The notes beneath the pieces are model-generated. The model did no database searches. It was not told where the DNA came from and saw only the letters and a program-made list of their open reading frames with translations. The translations under genes and the position numbers were made by a program. Of a DNA stretch of 64,000 nt, positions 1-11,309 are shown piece after piece (position 1 is the stretch's first letter; each line of letters starts with the position of its first letter). Source of the DNA: Apoda limacodes (lineage: Eukaryota; Arthropoda; Insecta; Lepidoptera; Limacodidae); NCBI GenBank assembly GCA_946406115.1, contig OX291551.1, positions 30,673,381 through 30,737,380 of the forward strand, in the 5' to 3' direction.

Positions 1-45
1 GCCTCAAATATGAAACGTTCTTACCGTCAGTAGCAGTAGTAGACA

Positions 46-150
46 GTCGTCACACGTCACACGTAACACGTCATACGTAACACGTCACACGTCACACGTA
101 ACACGTCACACGCAACATGTAACACGTAACACGTCACACGTCACAGCGCA
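46..150. repeat. CACGTMAC-type short tandem repeat
   Basis: Degenerate tandem copies of an 8-9 bp motif (cacgtcacacgtaa and variants) fill this stretch just left of a piggyBac-like relic. No ORF or RNA signal is seen in it. Confidence 0.75.
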
Positions 151-183
151 TCTGCAGCTGCACAGTATAGCTAAAAAGTTCCT

Positions 184-214
184 GGGTGACACATGTCACC
201 CGCGCGAGCTCTCA
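184..214 (+). repeat. 31-bp direct repeat, left copy (nearly palindromic core)
   Basis: The motif gggtgacacatgtcaccc is almost its own reverse complement and is followed by cgcgcgagc and ctcaa. It recurs in the same orientation at 1235-1265, and the two copies bracket the piggyBac-like relic. Because the core is palindromic, the pair could be read as terminal repeats in either orientation. No clear TTAA target duplication was found at the edges. Confidence 0.6.
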
Positions 215-389
215 ACTATTAAATCCGAAACGAAATATCACGAGTGGAATACACGTTTATTTTCACGTAAGTTGTTGAATTGTTCATTAATTTATTCATT
301 ATATGAATTATTTAGTGTTTTGTACGTTTTTTTCTCTGTTCACGTGCAATCTATGAAGCTATATTATGAAAATCTAATTTATTTAGGTA

Positions 390-978
390 ATAATTGTGTG
401 GGCAGATGCGAATATTGTTAGGTGGTTAGAAGAAGACCTGCCACAGAGCAGCGCATCGGAAAGTTGGGATAGCGGTTTAGAAGAGCTGAACGCACCGCTG
501 CGCTGGACTCGCCTCACATTTCTGAATTTGAACAAGATTGTGTTGTTGTGGGTTGCGATAATGACTCTGACAAAGACAACTTCCCCTTCTCACGGTTGGC
601 ATCATTTCAATCTTGCAATGGAAAAAATGGAATAAATTTCCGCTAGCCTCGACTCGAACAACAGCCCACAACATTGTGACACGGCCACCAGGTTTCCAGG
701 ACCAACAGGGTTGTTGATTGTAATTGGATCTACTAGAGCTGGGCGTGGAAACCTTAAAGACTTTTGGGACACAGAAAGCCAGGCTTCTTCTGCGGCTACA
801 AGAATATCCACAAGTACAAAATATGCCGATTCGTGGTGGAACAGGACGACGAGATTTTTGCAATAGAGCCCGAGATTGGAGCACTCGGAAACACTGCACC
901 AAGTACAATAAGCGTGTTTGCCCAGACCACCAAGTTATTGTCTGTCCCGATTGCGATGATGTTATGATTGAACAGTAA
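390..978 (+). pseudogene. Internally deleted piggyBac-like transposase relic
   Basis: Two ends of a piggyBac-type transposase survive without the catalytic middle. The N-terminal part (about 396-710) begins with an acidic stretch containing RWLEEDLPQS. After a frame change it contains HNIVTRPPG, which matches the conserved entry block of the DDE_Tnp_1_7 family. The C-terminal part (about 840-978) carries a cysteine/histidine cluster (CTKYNKRVCPDH then CPDCDD) like the C-terminal zinc-binding domain of piggyBac transposases. The usual ~450-residue DDD core is missing, so the copy is non-functional. The family call is by motif recognition only; frameshifts prevent a single CDS. Confidence 0.6.
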
Positions 979-1234
979 GGATATACACAAAAAAGTTATA
1001 ATAAGACGAGTACTTTGATAATTTAGAATGTTCCTATAGTTAAAAACTGTGTTGATCTCAATGGGTCCAAAATATGTTATTTTTTTAGGATCATTGTAGT
1101 GTTCATAGTTAAACTATACAAAACAATTAATGTTTACTTTTAAGTACATAATAAAAAATAAAGGTGATTCGTAATATTATTACTTGTTTTACTGATTTTC
1201 TTTAAATTTTGTATCAAAAATGGCTTATTGTAAT

Positions 1235-1265
1235 GGGTGACACATGTGCCCCGCGCGAGCACTCA
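1235..1265 (+). repeat. 31-bp direct repeat, right copy
   Basis: Right copy of the repeat at 184-214, differing at a few bases (gtgcccc in place of gtcaccc). Both copies are followed at variable distance by ttaaatcc...gaaata, so the similarity may extend beyond the 31 bp with gaps. Confidence 0.6.
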
Positions 1266-1504
1266 AGGAGTACTTGAAGGCGCGAATACTGTAGTGTTAA
1301 GCTTAAATCCCAAGTGAAATAAATGCAATTGCCTCTTAAAATTTAAGAATTTATAGTATCAAGTAGCAAACATTGTAGTAGTGCCAAGAAACAAGAAATT
1401 GTTATATAAATTTATTTTATCATGTTACATGTTCTTGCAACTATAATTATAGGGTTTTCTTCACAGAACATAGCACCCATATAGATCTCAATTCTTTTGT
1501 CACC

Positions 1505-1763
1505 GAAGTCGACAACGGTGCATATTTGTAACTAACTTTTGTCCGCGGTTTCACCCGCCCTAAATTCTGTTATCAGTGTAGGATTTCAACGGCAACTTCA
1601 CAATTACAGAAATAAAAACGGATCACATTTGACATTTTCAAGTAGACTATGTCCTCTTTTCTCGGGACTCAAACTGTCTTCACGCCAAATTTCATCTTGA
1701 TCGGCACAGCGGTTTAGTGAAGAGGTAACAGAGTTACTTTCGGATTTATAATATTAGTATGGA
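1505..1763 (-). repeat. Lepidopteran-type interspersed repeat (short non-autonomous element)
   Basis: Read on the - strand it starts with atccatactaatattataaatcc and ends with gggcgggtgaaaccgcggac. Related copies are at 2318-2430 (+), 28080-28215, 28551-28640, 33540-33795 and 50890-51190. It has no coding capacity. The superfamily was not determined. Confidence 0.55.
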
Positions 1764-2317
1764 TATTGAGCTAGGCTCTCGTTTCACATTTGTGTTTTTT
1801 TGATGAGATATCATTACTTTTGTACAGAATTTATTAGTATTTATTATTAATACATTGTTTTTTGTAAAATTACTGTATTTTCCTACGTTTACGCTGTGTA
1901 GTTTTCTTCTTTGTACTGTTTTTCGAATTTCCTTGTACCCACGAAATACTAGAGTGAATTGCAATTATTATTATTATTTGCTATTTTTCTTACATGTTTT
2001 CTGTTTATTTTTAATTTGGCTAAGTCGGGCCGGTGTAGGCGCAAGCGGTTGTATTCTTTACTAGAACTTTCTTGTGACTTAATTTGATTTGGATCTAGGT
2101 TGATAAGATGTACTCCATCTAAGGTTATAAATCTAAATATTGAAGAGCCTATGTCGAGAAGAGCGCTGTCAGGACTAAGGCCTTGTGATTTGTGGATAGA
2201 AGTAGCACACGCTTAGCAAATAGGGAATGGTTCCCGGTGAACATGTTCCTGGTGAAAATGCATTAGTATCTGAAACTTGGTCTTGACACGAACTTGGACT
2301 TGATCTTAACTATCTAT

Positions 2318-2430
2318 ACTAATATTATAAATGTTAGACTTACTCTGTCTGTCTGTCTGTTACCTTTTCCACGCTTAAACCGCTGTATACCGATTAAGAT
2401 GAAATTTGACATGAAGATAGTTTGAGTCTC
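2318..2430 (+). repeat. Interspersed repeat, truncated copy
   Basis: Same family as the repeat at 1505-1763 but in + orientation: a tatactaatattataaatg start, a (tctg)n stretch, then an aaaccgctgta...gatgaaatttgacatg block. It fades out shortly before the 24-bp minisatellite. Confidence 0.5.
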
Positions 2431-2627
2431 GCCGCGCGCCGGTTACAACTTTTCGGCGTGGCTATTCGGCTATTCTGCTGGTGCATGTATTTTTTATACT
2501 CTCAAAGCATTCAGTTTAGAAGGGAAACAAAAGGGCCTGAGCAGTCACGGTACTTTAAGCCAAACTCAGCTGCAGCAACGAGCTTCCAAAAAGCGACTCG
2601 GTCGCCGTGACTAGAGTTATTAGTGCG

Positions 2628-3011
2628 TATTACAGTGTCCTGATGCCGCCGTATTACAGTGTCCGGACGCCGCCGTATTACAGTGTCAGAACGCCGCCGT
2701 ATTACAGTGTCCTGATGCCGCCGTATTACAGTCTCCAGATACCGCCGTATTACAGTGTCCGGACGCCGCCGTATTACAGTGTCCGAACGCCGCCGTATTA
2801 TAGTGTCCGAACGCCGCCGTATTACAGTGTCAGAACGCCGCCGTATTACAGTGTCCTGATGCCGCCCTATTACAGTGTCCGAACGCCGCCGTATTACAGT
2901 GTTAGAACGCCGCCGTATTACAGTGTCCTGATGCCGCCGTATTACAGTGTCCGGACGCCGCCGTATTACAGTGTCCGGACGCCGCCGTATTACAGAGTCC
3001 GGGCGCCGCCG
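2628..3011. repeat. 24-bp minisatellite, 16 copies, open on both strands
   Basis: Sixteen tandem 24-bp units (tattacagtgtccggacgcc plus gccg). The unit is a multiple of three, so the + strand reads YYSVRTPP repeats (2607-3038, 143 aa) and the - strand reads RRRPDTVI repeats (2511-3068, 185 aa). Variant units (VLMPP, LQIPP) are interspersed. A 23-bp segment starting agcttc flanks the array on both sides (2581-2603 and 3019-3041) with about 75% identity. Nothing points to a host protein on either strand: no splice sites, promoter or domain were recognised. I take the reading frames as a by-product of the unit length. Confidence 0.85.
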
Positions 3012-3284
3012 CATCATCAGCTTCTGAAAAGCAACTAAATCAACGGTCGTTAATGCGGTAAGTATCATATACGCTTAGGCATCAAAACACGTCTGACTAC
3101 TCATGCATACGGTGCCAAGACCTGAACCAAAATGTAATGTTTAGCGGCCTGAAGTAGCGACCTGAACCAAAATGTAAGAGTTATACTCGGAGATTCCCTA
3201 AGTGACAAAATCAGAAATGAGCAGGTAAAGCCGTTAACCAATTGGAATGGTGATAACTTAGTAAGGTGAAGAACATAGGGCAGT

Positions 3285-3480
3285 GTGTACCGCTTGTATA
3301 ATGGGACATGTTCTGAGGAATTGTTCGAAATGATGCCCAGGGCCACTTTCCACCATCGTACCTCTCGCCATCGGCAGGGAAAATACAGTGTGGGAAGGCT
3401 TCCCGTCGATTCAGACCCTAGAAAACGCTTGCAACACCACTTTGAAAGTACAATCCTCCTCCCCATATTGTAGTAGTCCC
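3285..3480 (+). pseudogene. Non-LTR retrotransposon RT relic (C-terminal fragment)
   Basis: Encodes YRLYNGTCSEELFEMMPRATF followed by HHRTSRHRQG, the conserved tail of a CR1/Jockey-group polyprotein that recurs at 5485, 7510, 16559 and 34125. It is 5'-truncated and decayed. Confidence 0.65.
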
Positions 3481-4245
3481 TAGAGTTTCATGGCAGGGAG
3501 CACTCCTGGATACGCACAGTGCGTGACTATTGAGGTTGAGGATAAATTTTCCTTAGAGGATAGAAAGAAGCGATGGGTAAAATTTCAAACAATTCATCAG
3601 AATACAATCTTTTATAAGCCATAGAAAACACCCAAGGAAGTTTAGCCTCTCTCTTTTCTCACCTTAACGCTCGATACCGCTTGAGTATCTTTGGATCGTC
3701 GACAATTATCACTGCTTGTCCTTAAACCCGTCAAAAGGGCCATGCCAAGGCCAAGATATCCAGGTGCACCCACCCAGATAGCAGCAGTACTACATGTCGG
3801 GCTGACTTGCGCCTTAAAATATAGCAGCCTGTGCTCTGAGGTGAAGTACTGCTTTGCTCTGTTGAGTACGACGAGGTTCTTGGACACCAACCTGACCTTG
3901 TCTTCCTTATGTTTTTGGTACTAAACGTAGCTGAAGATAGGATCGCTAACCTAGGATCTCAATGCCCTTGGATATGGTAATTGGTGTATTCTGGAATTAA
4001 GGGGTTTGGGAATCAGTGATCTGAGTTTTCTTAGCGGTGAAAGCGCAGATTTGTGTCTTGGTTGGGTTTAATCGGTTAAAGTTTTCCAATTAGAGACCTT
4101 GGTAAGAGTGGTCTCGAATTTATACACAAGTTCTCCGCGATTTTCTTTCACATAAAACGAGGCATGTTTGCACGGCCCGTGTAATTGGCGTCACCGGTAC
4201 TGTCATCTGCATAGTAGTAGGTATGTCTTAGACAGACAACATACC
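3481..4245 (-). pseudogene. Non-LTR RT relic, opposite orientation
   Basis: On the - strand, in several frames and in order, it carries an RT active-site block YYADDSTGDA (near 4210), an NPTKTQ block, a KNLVVLNRAKQYFTSEHRL block (about 3840-3890), and an SDELFEI block near 3590. This is the same family as the 7510 copy. Multiple stops and frameshifts are present. It lies head-on against the + strand fragment ending near 3480, so the two are separate insertions or an inverted pair. Confidence 0.65.
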
Positions 4246-5484
4246 ATTAAAATGCAGTAGAAACGGCGTAAGAGACAGCACAGGGCCTTGTACGTTCCAC
4301 GACCACTATTGTTCTTGATAAAAAAGAGACTACCCTGTAGATCGGGTTTGGCTGTAGCACTGTGGGTCAAGTTACCATAAATTTTTCACAATGGTGGTAA
4401 GGATGATTGGCACTAGTTTTATTTGGCAGCTTTAGCGACTTACCAGAAAGCACTAATTCTGGAGGGGCAAGTCTCTTATAAAGTCTGTTGCGAATAGGGA
4501 AAATTTTAGATGTTTGCAATTGGATGTGGCAAGATATACTACCTACGACTATGAATAGCTAAATTGGCAGCTATTCCATGATCATTGGGAAAATATAAAC
4601 TTTTACTGTGCATAAAGCACTTGTGGAATTTCGGAACTGACTCCCGATAATTAATGTACTTATTAATTAAAGAAAGCAAAAAAAAAATACAGTAGCAAAA
4701 ATAATATATTTGAACTTTTAGGGATCAGTAGTAGAACCATGGAAACGTTTACTTCGATTCTTATGAATTATTTATTTTTTGTTTTTTATTAGGACCGCGT
4801 AACGGGGAACTTCCCTCCTGGCGCTGACTCACCTTCGGCTTCGAGGCTCATGCCGGTTGAAGGGACGAGCCCAAGAGCGACAACCCAAGTCTCGGCTCCC
4901 CCCGCGGGCAGCCCTTGAACGTTGGGCGCTTTATGGGTTGAGACACCTTCAGAGTCTCGCCCCAAAAGCCCGGTGGAGCAGTAATGGCTGCATTAGCCAA
5001 ACTGTATTAGTCATTCAGAAAAAAAAAGATTCAAGGTTTTTGTGTGAATTTTCTAAACTGCCTATATTTTGGTGGTGATAAGCTGTGGATTGCTTATATT
5101 CTATTTTTATAATTTTCTGCTTCTTTAAAAATATAACAAATTTGTACGACCTTAAGTAAGTATGATTATTGGCAATTATTGGCACTTGCACATACAAAGT
5201 TATGTTTATTACATTACAATACTAGAATTCTAGTGTATAAACGAAAATCACAACAAACATATCATACTTTTACAAAGATTAGATAAATATTTTTGCAGAG
5301 TAATGACAACCACACAGTATTGCCAGATACAAAAGGCTGCGTTCGTATCCTAGCGTTTCGTGCGTAAGGCGCGGCCCTGATAGCAACGGCACAAAGCACA
5401 TCGTTTCACCATGTTCCTTGATGACTGCGAAACTACAAAAATGAAAAATTATTGATATAATTCGGACAAAGGTTCAGGCTACGC
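4246..5484. other. Intergenic, no gene recognised
   Basis: AT-rich sequence with a GC-rich patch at 4790-4990 (tcacc...ggcttcgaggctcatgcc) that reads like a dispersed repeat. No convincing ORF, splice pair or RNA gene was seen. Confidence 0.5.
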
Positions 5485-5850
5485 AAAAAGTCGCAAGTCC
5501 TGCTGCCAACTCTGGGCGGGGTGCACCCGGATACCAGCTTGGCCCGTTTGACTCAGTTTAACGAAAGGCCAAGCGAATCGACGATCTCAAACTCACAAGT
5601 CTTATCGAAACCATCAATCTGAGGAGTGAGTTTGCCTCCCTATGTGTGTTCTACCGCTTGTATAATGGGATGTGTTCTGAGGAATTGTTCGAAATGATGC
5701 ACATGGCTACTAGACTTTTAAAGGGTTGTCAACGTGCGAGTGATTCCTCTGGTGTTGCAAGCGTCCATAGGCGGCGGTGACGGCTTATACTATCAGGCGG
5801 ACCATTACCTTGTTTGCCACCTTAGTAGTATAAAAAAGGCCTTCCTTTCT
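5485..5850 (+). pseudogene. Non-LTR RT relic, 3' fragment
   Basis: Contains the family's 3' coding end in shifting frames (SLPPYVCSTACIMG in one, YRLYNGMCSEELFEMMHMAT in another). It then runs into the typical 3' terminus, gcaagcgtccatagg...ccaccttagtagtataaaa. An internal deletion joins the ELFEMM block directly to the final LKGCQRASD block. Confidence 0.65.
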
Positions 5851-7140
5851 ACACTCATCTTCTTGTTTTGGTTAAACATCATTGCCATCGTAATCTTCTG
5901 GGACAACCTAAAACAAACAGAACTGTTAAGAAGGACATCGTTCTGACAGATTTTTCTACGTTGTTCTGTTTAACGATAATTTTAGGTTGTAATGAGTTGT
6001 TTTTTCGTTAGTGACGTCACCTTACAAGGAAAAGGGAAATGCGTTGGCGATAACTGCGGCCGGGTTTTGTATCTACCTAGTTCGTAGATGTTGGTTTAAC
6101 ATATTACTACACGGTCGTGTCCGTATACGGACTTCACAGCTCGTGTTCTACTTTTTTAATTCCTCCAATTAGAGACTCGCACTATACAGCTGGCCTTGAC
6201 CACTCGAGACGTTACCGAACATAAGAGCGTCACTCGTTGCACTCCGCTACGGTTTGGTTTACACTTGCGGACCGCACGCAGCCTTTGTTTAGTATTTGAT
6301 GTTTAGTCAAATAAACTCAGATAAACGCATTGCAGCTTGCTGGTAGCCGTAGGCCTACGTATGCTTATCGCAAAAATGCAACTAGAGTCGCGACCTAATC
6401 GATCACAATCTAAGGTCGTGTTTGATGCTGAACAGAAATGTATGTAAATCATAATGCTACACTGTCCATCGGTAGGTCGATTTACAATGCAAAATCGCTC
6501 GGCATAGTCAGCAAGCGTTGTTTGTGCGACAGTTTTGAGTGTGGTGCGTGTTGGGTTGGTGTGTAGGGCTGGGATTGTTCTGTTGCAGTCACTGAAACAG
6601 GTGAAACTGCACAAGTGGCGGTCGCTAACAAGAGTTCACGAGACACTGTCCGAATCACACTGTAGATGTGGTTCCGGTTTAAAAGTTGGGGTAGGACAAA
6701 CAAATGACTAGTTCCGAAAGTTGACAATAAATCTTCATTTCCAGTTATTTTCGTATGGACAAAATAAGGGTAATCACGTGCAGAATGTGCCTCCCTGCGA
6801 TTCCTACCTACCTCGCACCTCCATGTAACACAAATGCATGCTAGGGGTAATTACGTGCCGAAGATGCTCGCGATCGCGATGTCGATACTTTCTATTTCTA
6901 CACGGATGGTGATGCGAAAATGTCGGTTCAGTCGCATCTAACGGCTGAGTTGCGTCGTGTGTAGTCCTTACCTCCTACCTACCTAATTCAGAAGAACATG
7001 TTTTCTCTAGACAGTAACAGTGACGATGAATTCATGTTAGCAAGCGATAAATAGTATAGCTACTTGCTATTGCGCCTAATCGGCAACATAACTATTATGA
7101 TTGTTTTTCTTCCGCTTATCTCACAAAGCAAAAATATTAA
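5851..7140. other. Intergenic, dispersed repeat fragments
   Basis: No gene was recognised. The stretch 6750-6900 (gggtaatcacgtgcagaa... and gggtaattacgtgccgaag...) resembles blocks of the foldback region near 9.8 kb (catgtaattaccc, aatgcatgc), suggesting a diverged copy of that element. Confidence 0.45.
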
Positions 7141-7498
7141 AAAACTGGTCAGTTGCGAGTCGGACTCGCGCACCGAGGGTTCCGTTAAAAGTAAACTGAA
7201 TTGAGGGACAAACTTAACTTTGCCGTTGGACAACTGTTGTTCCGAAACATCGACATAGGCCGCAGTTAGTTTACCAACCGCAAATAAGTTTATAATCGAT
7301 TTTAAACTTATTTGCGGTTTTTTTCAGATTTTTTTCCCTTTATTTCTGCTACAAAGTTAATGATTCTGGGTCAACGGGAAGTATCCCATAGGTTTTGATT
7401 TATTCGTGTTATATTAGTTTTTTACAACTTTAAGTGACCTTAGATTTTAGTATTTGATATTAATTTCAACTTAATACTCCACACGTTCTTGAGTAGGG
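7141..7498 (+). repeat. Interspersed repeat starting with gcgagtcggactcgcgca
   Basis: Begins aaaactggtcagttgcgagt...gagggttccgtt and continues through a caacgggaagtatcccataggttttgatt block. The second block recurs at 9160-9210. It is non-coding. A non-LTR RT relic follows directly from about 7510, and the rest of the repeat may resume beyond it. Confidence 0.6.
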
Positions 7499-7509
7499 TA
7501 GGGTAGGTA

Positions 7510-8672
7510 CTGGTGACCTTCTAGTGTATCTCACCGATACCCGCCGATGGGCAATAGCCATTGAGGGTCAGGGGGAGGCATTGGCATGTAGCCTAGACAT
7601 AGCGAAGGCGTTCATTCGGGTCTGGTACCGGGATCTTCTATCGAAGTTGCCATCTTACGGAGTGTCCAAAGGGTTTGTGCAAATGGGTGGCTAGCTTTTT
7701 GTCCGGCAGACGCATACGAGCCATAGTTGACGGTAGTTGCTTTGATAGCATGGACATTAATGCTGGTGTCCTGCAAGGCTCTGTGCTGTCTCCTACGCTG
7801 TTTCTACTTCATATCAATGATATGTTGGACATCAACAACATACATTGCTATGCAGATGACAGTACTGGAGACGCTTATTACACGGGCCGTGCAAGCATCC
7901 CTCGTTCCGTTGTGGAGGAAAAACCTGAAGAACTTGTGTCTTAAATCGAGATCGGTCTGTCCCAAGGTCTCTGACTGGGGACGGGAAAACTTGGTCCGAT
8001 TCAACCCTTCAAAGACACAAGTCTACGTGTCCGCCGCTAAGAAAACCCCATTCACTGTGGTCCCACAATTCCAGATCACTCCCCTCTCCATATCCAAGAG
8101 CATTGGAATCCTTGGTGTTGACATATCCAGTGATGTTCAGTTTCGAAATCATTTGCTAGTCAAGGTAAAGCTGGCGTCCAAAAAACTTGGTGTACTCAAC
8201 AGAGCTCGGTTCAACGACGGGCTGTGAGAATTGTCGACGATCCCAAACTCACTTGCGGTATCGAGCCCTTAAGTCTGAGGAGAGACTTTGCCTCCCTGTG
8301 TGTGTTCTACCGCTTGTACAATGGGTTGTGTTCTGAGGAATTGTTCGAAATGATGCCCACGGCTACTTTCTACCATCGCATCGCTCGCCATCGGCAGGGA
8401 ATTCATTTTCACACTTTAGAACCGAAATGGTCGCGTACAGTGCGGTTTCAGAGAAACTTCCTCCCGCGAACGCTTGGGTTGTGAAATGAGCTCCCTGCCA
8501 AGGTTTTCTCTAAGGACTACAGTATGGGGTTCTTCAAAAAAGAAGTTATTAGATTTCTGAAGGGTCGGCAACGCCCGAGTGATGCCCCTGGTGTTGCAAG
8601 CGTCCATAGGCTACGGTGACCGCTTACCATTACGCGGACGGTAGGCTTGTTTGCCACCTTAGTGGTATAAAA
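7510..8672 (+). pseudogene. Non-LTR retrotransposon RT relic, longest copy of its family
   Basis: Read in three shifting frames, the product runs: GDLLVYLTDTRRWA, then RT motif A (SLDIAKAFIRVW, near 7590-7630), the GVLQGSVLSPTLFLLHINDML block (about 7770-7830), the catalytic YADD (near 7850), FNPSKTQ, GVDISSDVQFRNHL, LGVLNRA, then RRDFASLCVFYRLYNG and ELFEMMPTATFYHR. It ends at the 3' terminus ccaccttagtggtataaaaaaa (8655-8672). A block between LGVLNRA and RIVDDP is deleted. No endonuclease or ORF1 is present, so this is a 5'-truncated dead copy. CR1/Jockey group; exact clade not resolved. Confidence 0.8.
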
Positions 8673-8696
8673 AAAAAAAAAGAAACCAAAAGGGTT

Positions 8697-9090
8697 AAAA
8701 AACTGGACCCTTTTACTAAGACTCCGCTGTCCGTCCGTTCGTCCGTCTGTCACCAGGCTGTATCTCACGAACCGTAATAGACAGTTGAAATTTTCACAGA
8801 AGATGTATTTCTTTTGCCGCTATAACAACAAATACTAAAAAAAAAACAGAATAGAATATTTAAGGGGGCTCCCATAATTGTTTTCCTAGTATTTGCACGA
8901 TATTGATAACGGGAACAGATAGACGCTTGAAATATTGACAGAATATCAAGTAATATATTCATTTTAATTAAATTAAGTTAAAAAATATTTAAGGGGGAAT
9001 ATTTAGAAGAAACGTGATTTTTTTGCCGTTTTTTTAGATAATGGTACCGAACCCTTCGTGCGCGAGTCCGACAAGCACTTGGCTGATTTT
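8697..9090 (-). repeat. Interspersed repeat, - orientation
   Basis: Reverse-oriented copy of a repeat whose right end has tandem gtccgtccgttcgtccgtct and whose left end has gtgcgcgagtccgacaag near 9060. The block ttgccgctataacaacaaatact also occurs, reversed, at 50090-50110. No coding capacity. Confidence 0.6.
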
Positions 9091-9435
9091 TAATGTTTTA
9101 TATCTACAAATTAACGAATTTCGAATTTTTCCCTTATTTGTCATGTAAGACCCTACGCTTCTTGTCAAATTTCATGATTTTAGGATAACGGGAAGTACCC
9201 CATAGGTTTTGATTTCTTTGTTAATGCTAAAATATGCGACAAAAACGTCGGTGTTTCAGCCGAATTTTTATTGCGTTGACTTAGAAGCTTGATTGTTTTA
9301 CAGCTTCAATTTGATATTCATTTTAACTTGATATCTTGACGCGTTCCGGAGAAAAAGGGTCTCGACAGACAGACGGACAGACAACAAAGTGGTAGAATAA
9401 GGGTTCCTTTTTTCCTGAGGTACGGAACCCTAACA
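9091..9435 (+). repeat. Interspersed repeat, + orientation
   Basis: Contains the cataggttttgatttctttg block shared with 7390-7405, an acagacagacggacagac stretch, and ends gaggtacggaaccctaac. It abuts an oppositely oriented related repeat at 9090. Confidence 0.6.
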
Positions 9436-9519
9436 ATGAAATCGATTATCACCTCCTTATCTATGATTAAATTCACACAAGTTAACAACCAAACAGAAGT
9501 TGCTCGAGAATGAAGCAGA

Positions 9520-10088
9520 GCTGAGGCAAATCGATTTGATCAATTACAAACAGAATCACATCGATGCTTGCCGTCGGCCGCGCCGTTTCTCACTTTAGTG
9601 AAAACAAAATATATTTTTTCAAATATTTGTTTTTACTTAGGCCTCTGTGTAGACCGCGATGTATCGCTGTGAGGTATCGCTGTGTCGGCGTGTGTGTGCT
9701 CGTCTATTTGCATACATTTGTTTTAGATCGAGGCGACATCGAGATCGCGAACTAAACCGCGACCGCGAGGTATCGCAGATAGGCATCTTTGGCATGTAAT
9801 TACCCTAATAGACACGCAGACAGAAAGATACCTCACTGCGATACGTGTACCTCGCGATAGCAGTTTAGCTCGCTACCTTTATGTCACCTCCATATTTAAA
9901 ACAAATGCATGCCATATGTCTACGCACGCACGTGCCGATGAATACCTCACTGCGATGCATCGCCGGCTGCTGAGGGGCTTTACCTCGATGCCTACGTGAA
10001 AACAATTTTTATTTTAATTTAAAATCGCGGTCTACGACAATCATCGATGCGATCTGGTTCGTGATTGGTCAAATCGATTCGACTCAGC
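9520..10088. mobile_element. Foldback/MITE-like element with ~55-bp imperfect terminal inverted repeats
   Basis: The left end (9520-9575, containing gctgaggcaaatcgatttga) matches the reverse complement of the right end (10034-10088, read as gctgagtcgaatcgatttga) at roughly 75-80% over 55 bp. The interior has repeated gaggtatcgc and its complement, giving further fold-back potential, and no transposase. The superfamily was not determined because no clear target duplication was visible. Confidence 0.55.
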
Positions 10089-10202
10089 TTATCGTATCAT
10101 TTGTGCCTGCTTCACCCTCGCGCCATACCGTTCGATTGTTTGTTTGAATTTAACTTGGGATATATTTTTTTATATATGACACTAATAATGCTGAGCTTAA
10201 AG

Positions 10203-10390
10203 CTCGCTCGCGAGTTGCCGACCCTTCAAATATCTAATTACTTCTTTCTTAAAGAACCCGATACTGTAGTCGTTAGAAAAAACCTTGGCAGGGGGCTCAT
10301 TCCACAACCTTAGCGTTCTTGGGAGAAAGTTTGTTTGAAACCGCACTGTACACGACCATTTAGGTTCTAAGGTGTGAGAATGAATTTTTG
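10203..10390 (-). pseudogene. Non-LTR RT relic, C-terminal end
   Basis: The - strand encodes HTLEPKWSCTVRFQTNFLPR followed by TLRLWNEPPAKVF and FFKKEVIRYLKGRQ. This is the last ~65 residues of the family whose longest copy is at 7510-8672. Confidence 0.7.
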
Positions 10391-11040
10391 AGATATACGC
10401 CGTTACAAAGATGGTTTTTATAAAGCGGTAAGTATTAAGATAGATACCGAAACAAAGATGGCTTATATACAACTGTCAATTTTGAGATAGACACCGTAAC
10501 AAATAAAGATAAGATTAACGCCGAGAAGATTATAACAACTAAAAAATCAAAAATCACTGGATAACTAGTTTTATGACCACACGATCCCGCGAGTTTCTAT
10601 GTTAGAAAAATAATACCAACAGCGCATAAGGTCTCGGTACTAATTTAAGAATAATACTGACCAGCCGATGTCCGCGGTGCAAGTGGTACACATCGACAAC
10701 TAGCCTGCACACACACAAACACAGTGTGGTACAGAGACCAGCTTAGCTACACTGGTCTTACCTACAATAAATCGGACAAGAACTCGGCGCTTCGCAAACG
10801 GAGGGCTCTGTACCTGGACGGAACAAACACCATAGAAAAAAATGGTCTGTATAAAACTAAAATTTTTATGATAGATGCCGCAAAAAGCATGTCTATATAA
10901 AACTAACAATTTTGAGACAAACACCATAGGAAAAATGGTCTATTTGAAACTGACAATATTATTGAGATAGACACCGCAACAAATAGAGATAAGCACGGTA
11001 AAGATGGTCTCTATAAAAATAACTTATTTTGTCTCGTGTG
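10391..11040. repeat. Diverged ~50-65 bp tandem repeats
   Basis: Imperfect units of the type gagatagacaccgtaacaaa...gatggtctatataaaactgaca occur at 10391-10510 and again at 10810-11040, separated by about 300 bp of unrelated sequence. No gene was recognised. Confidence 0.6.
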
Positions 11041-11309
11041 TCCTATATAAAATAATAAGAGTAAAAAAATTACGGCTATATTTTACCCGAATAAATATAA
11101 TAAATAATTATAATTTTCATTCAGGGATCGAAAATATGATCAATATTTTGGATAAGAAACCGTTGGCACCCTCTGGGTACGAAACCTTAAAAACGGAGCA
11201 AAACTATACATAATAATAATAAATTCATTTATTCTGATATTTGTATCCAATTTTGTTAGTAAAATTTTATAGAGCTATGTTAGTACATGTAGTATAAAAT
11301 AAAATGTCG

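Noticed and set aside
2511..3068. Long ORFs on both strands over the 24-bp repeat (143 aa + and 185 aa -) as protein genes
   Set aside because: They follow directly from a stop-free unit whose length is a multiple of three; there is no domain, splice context or promoter.
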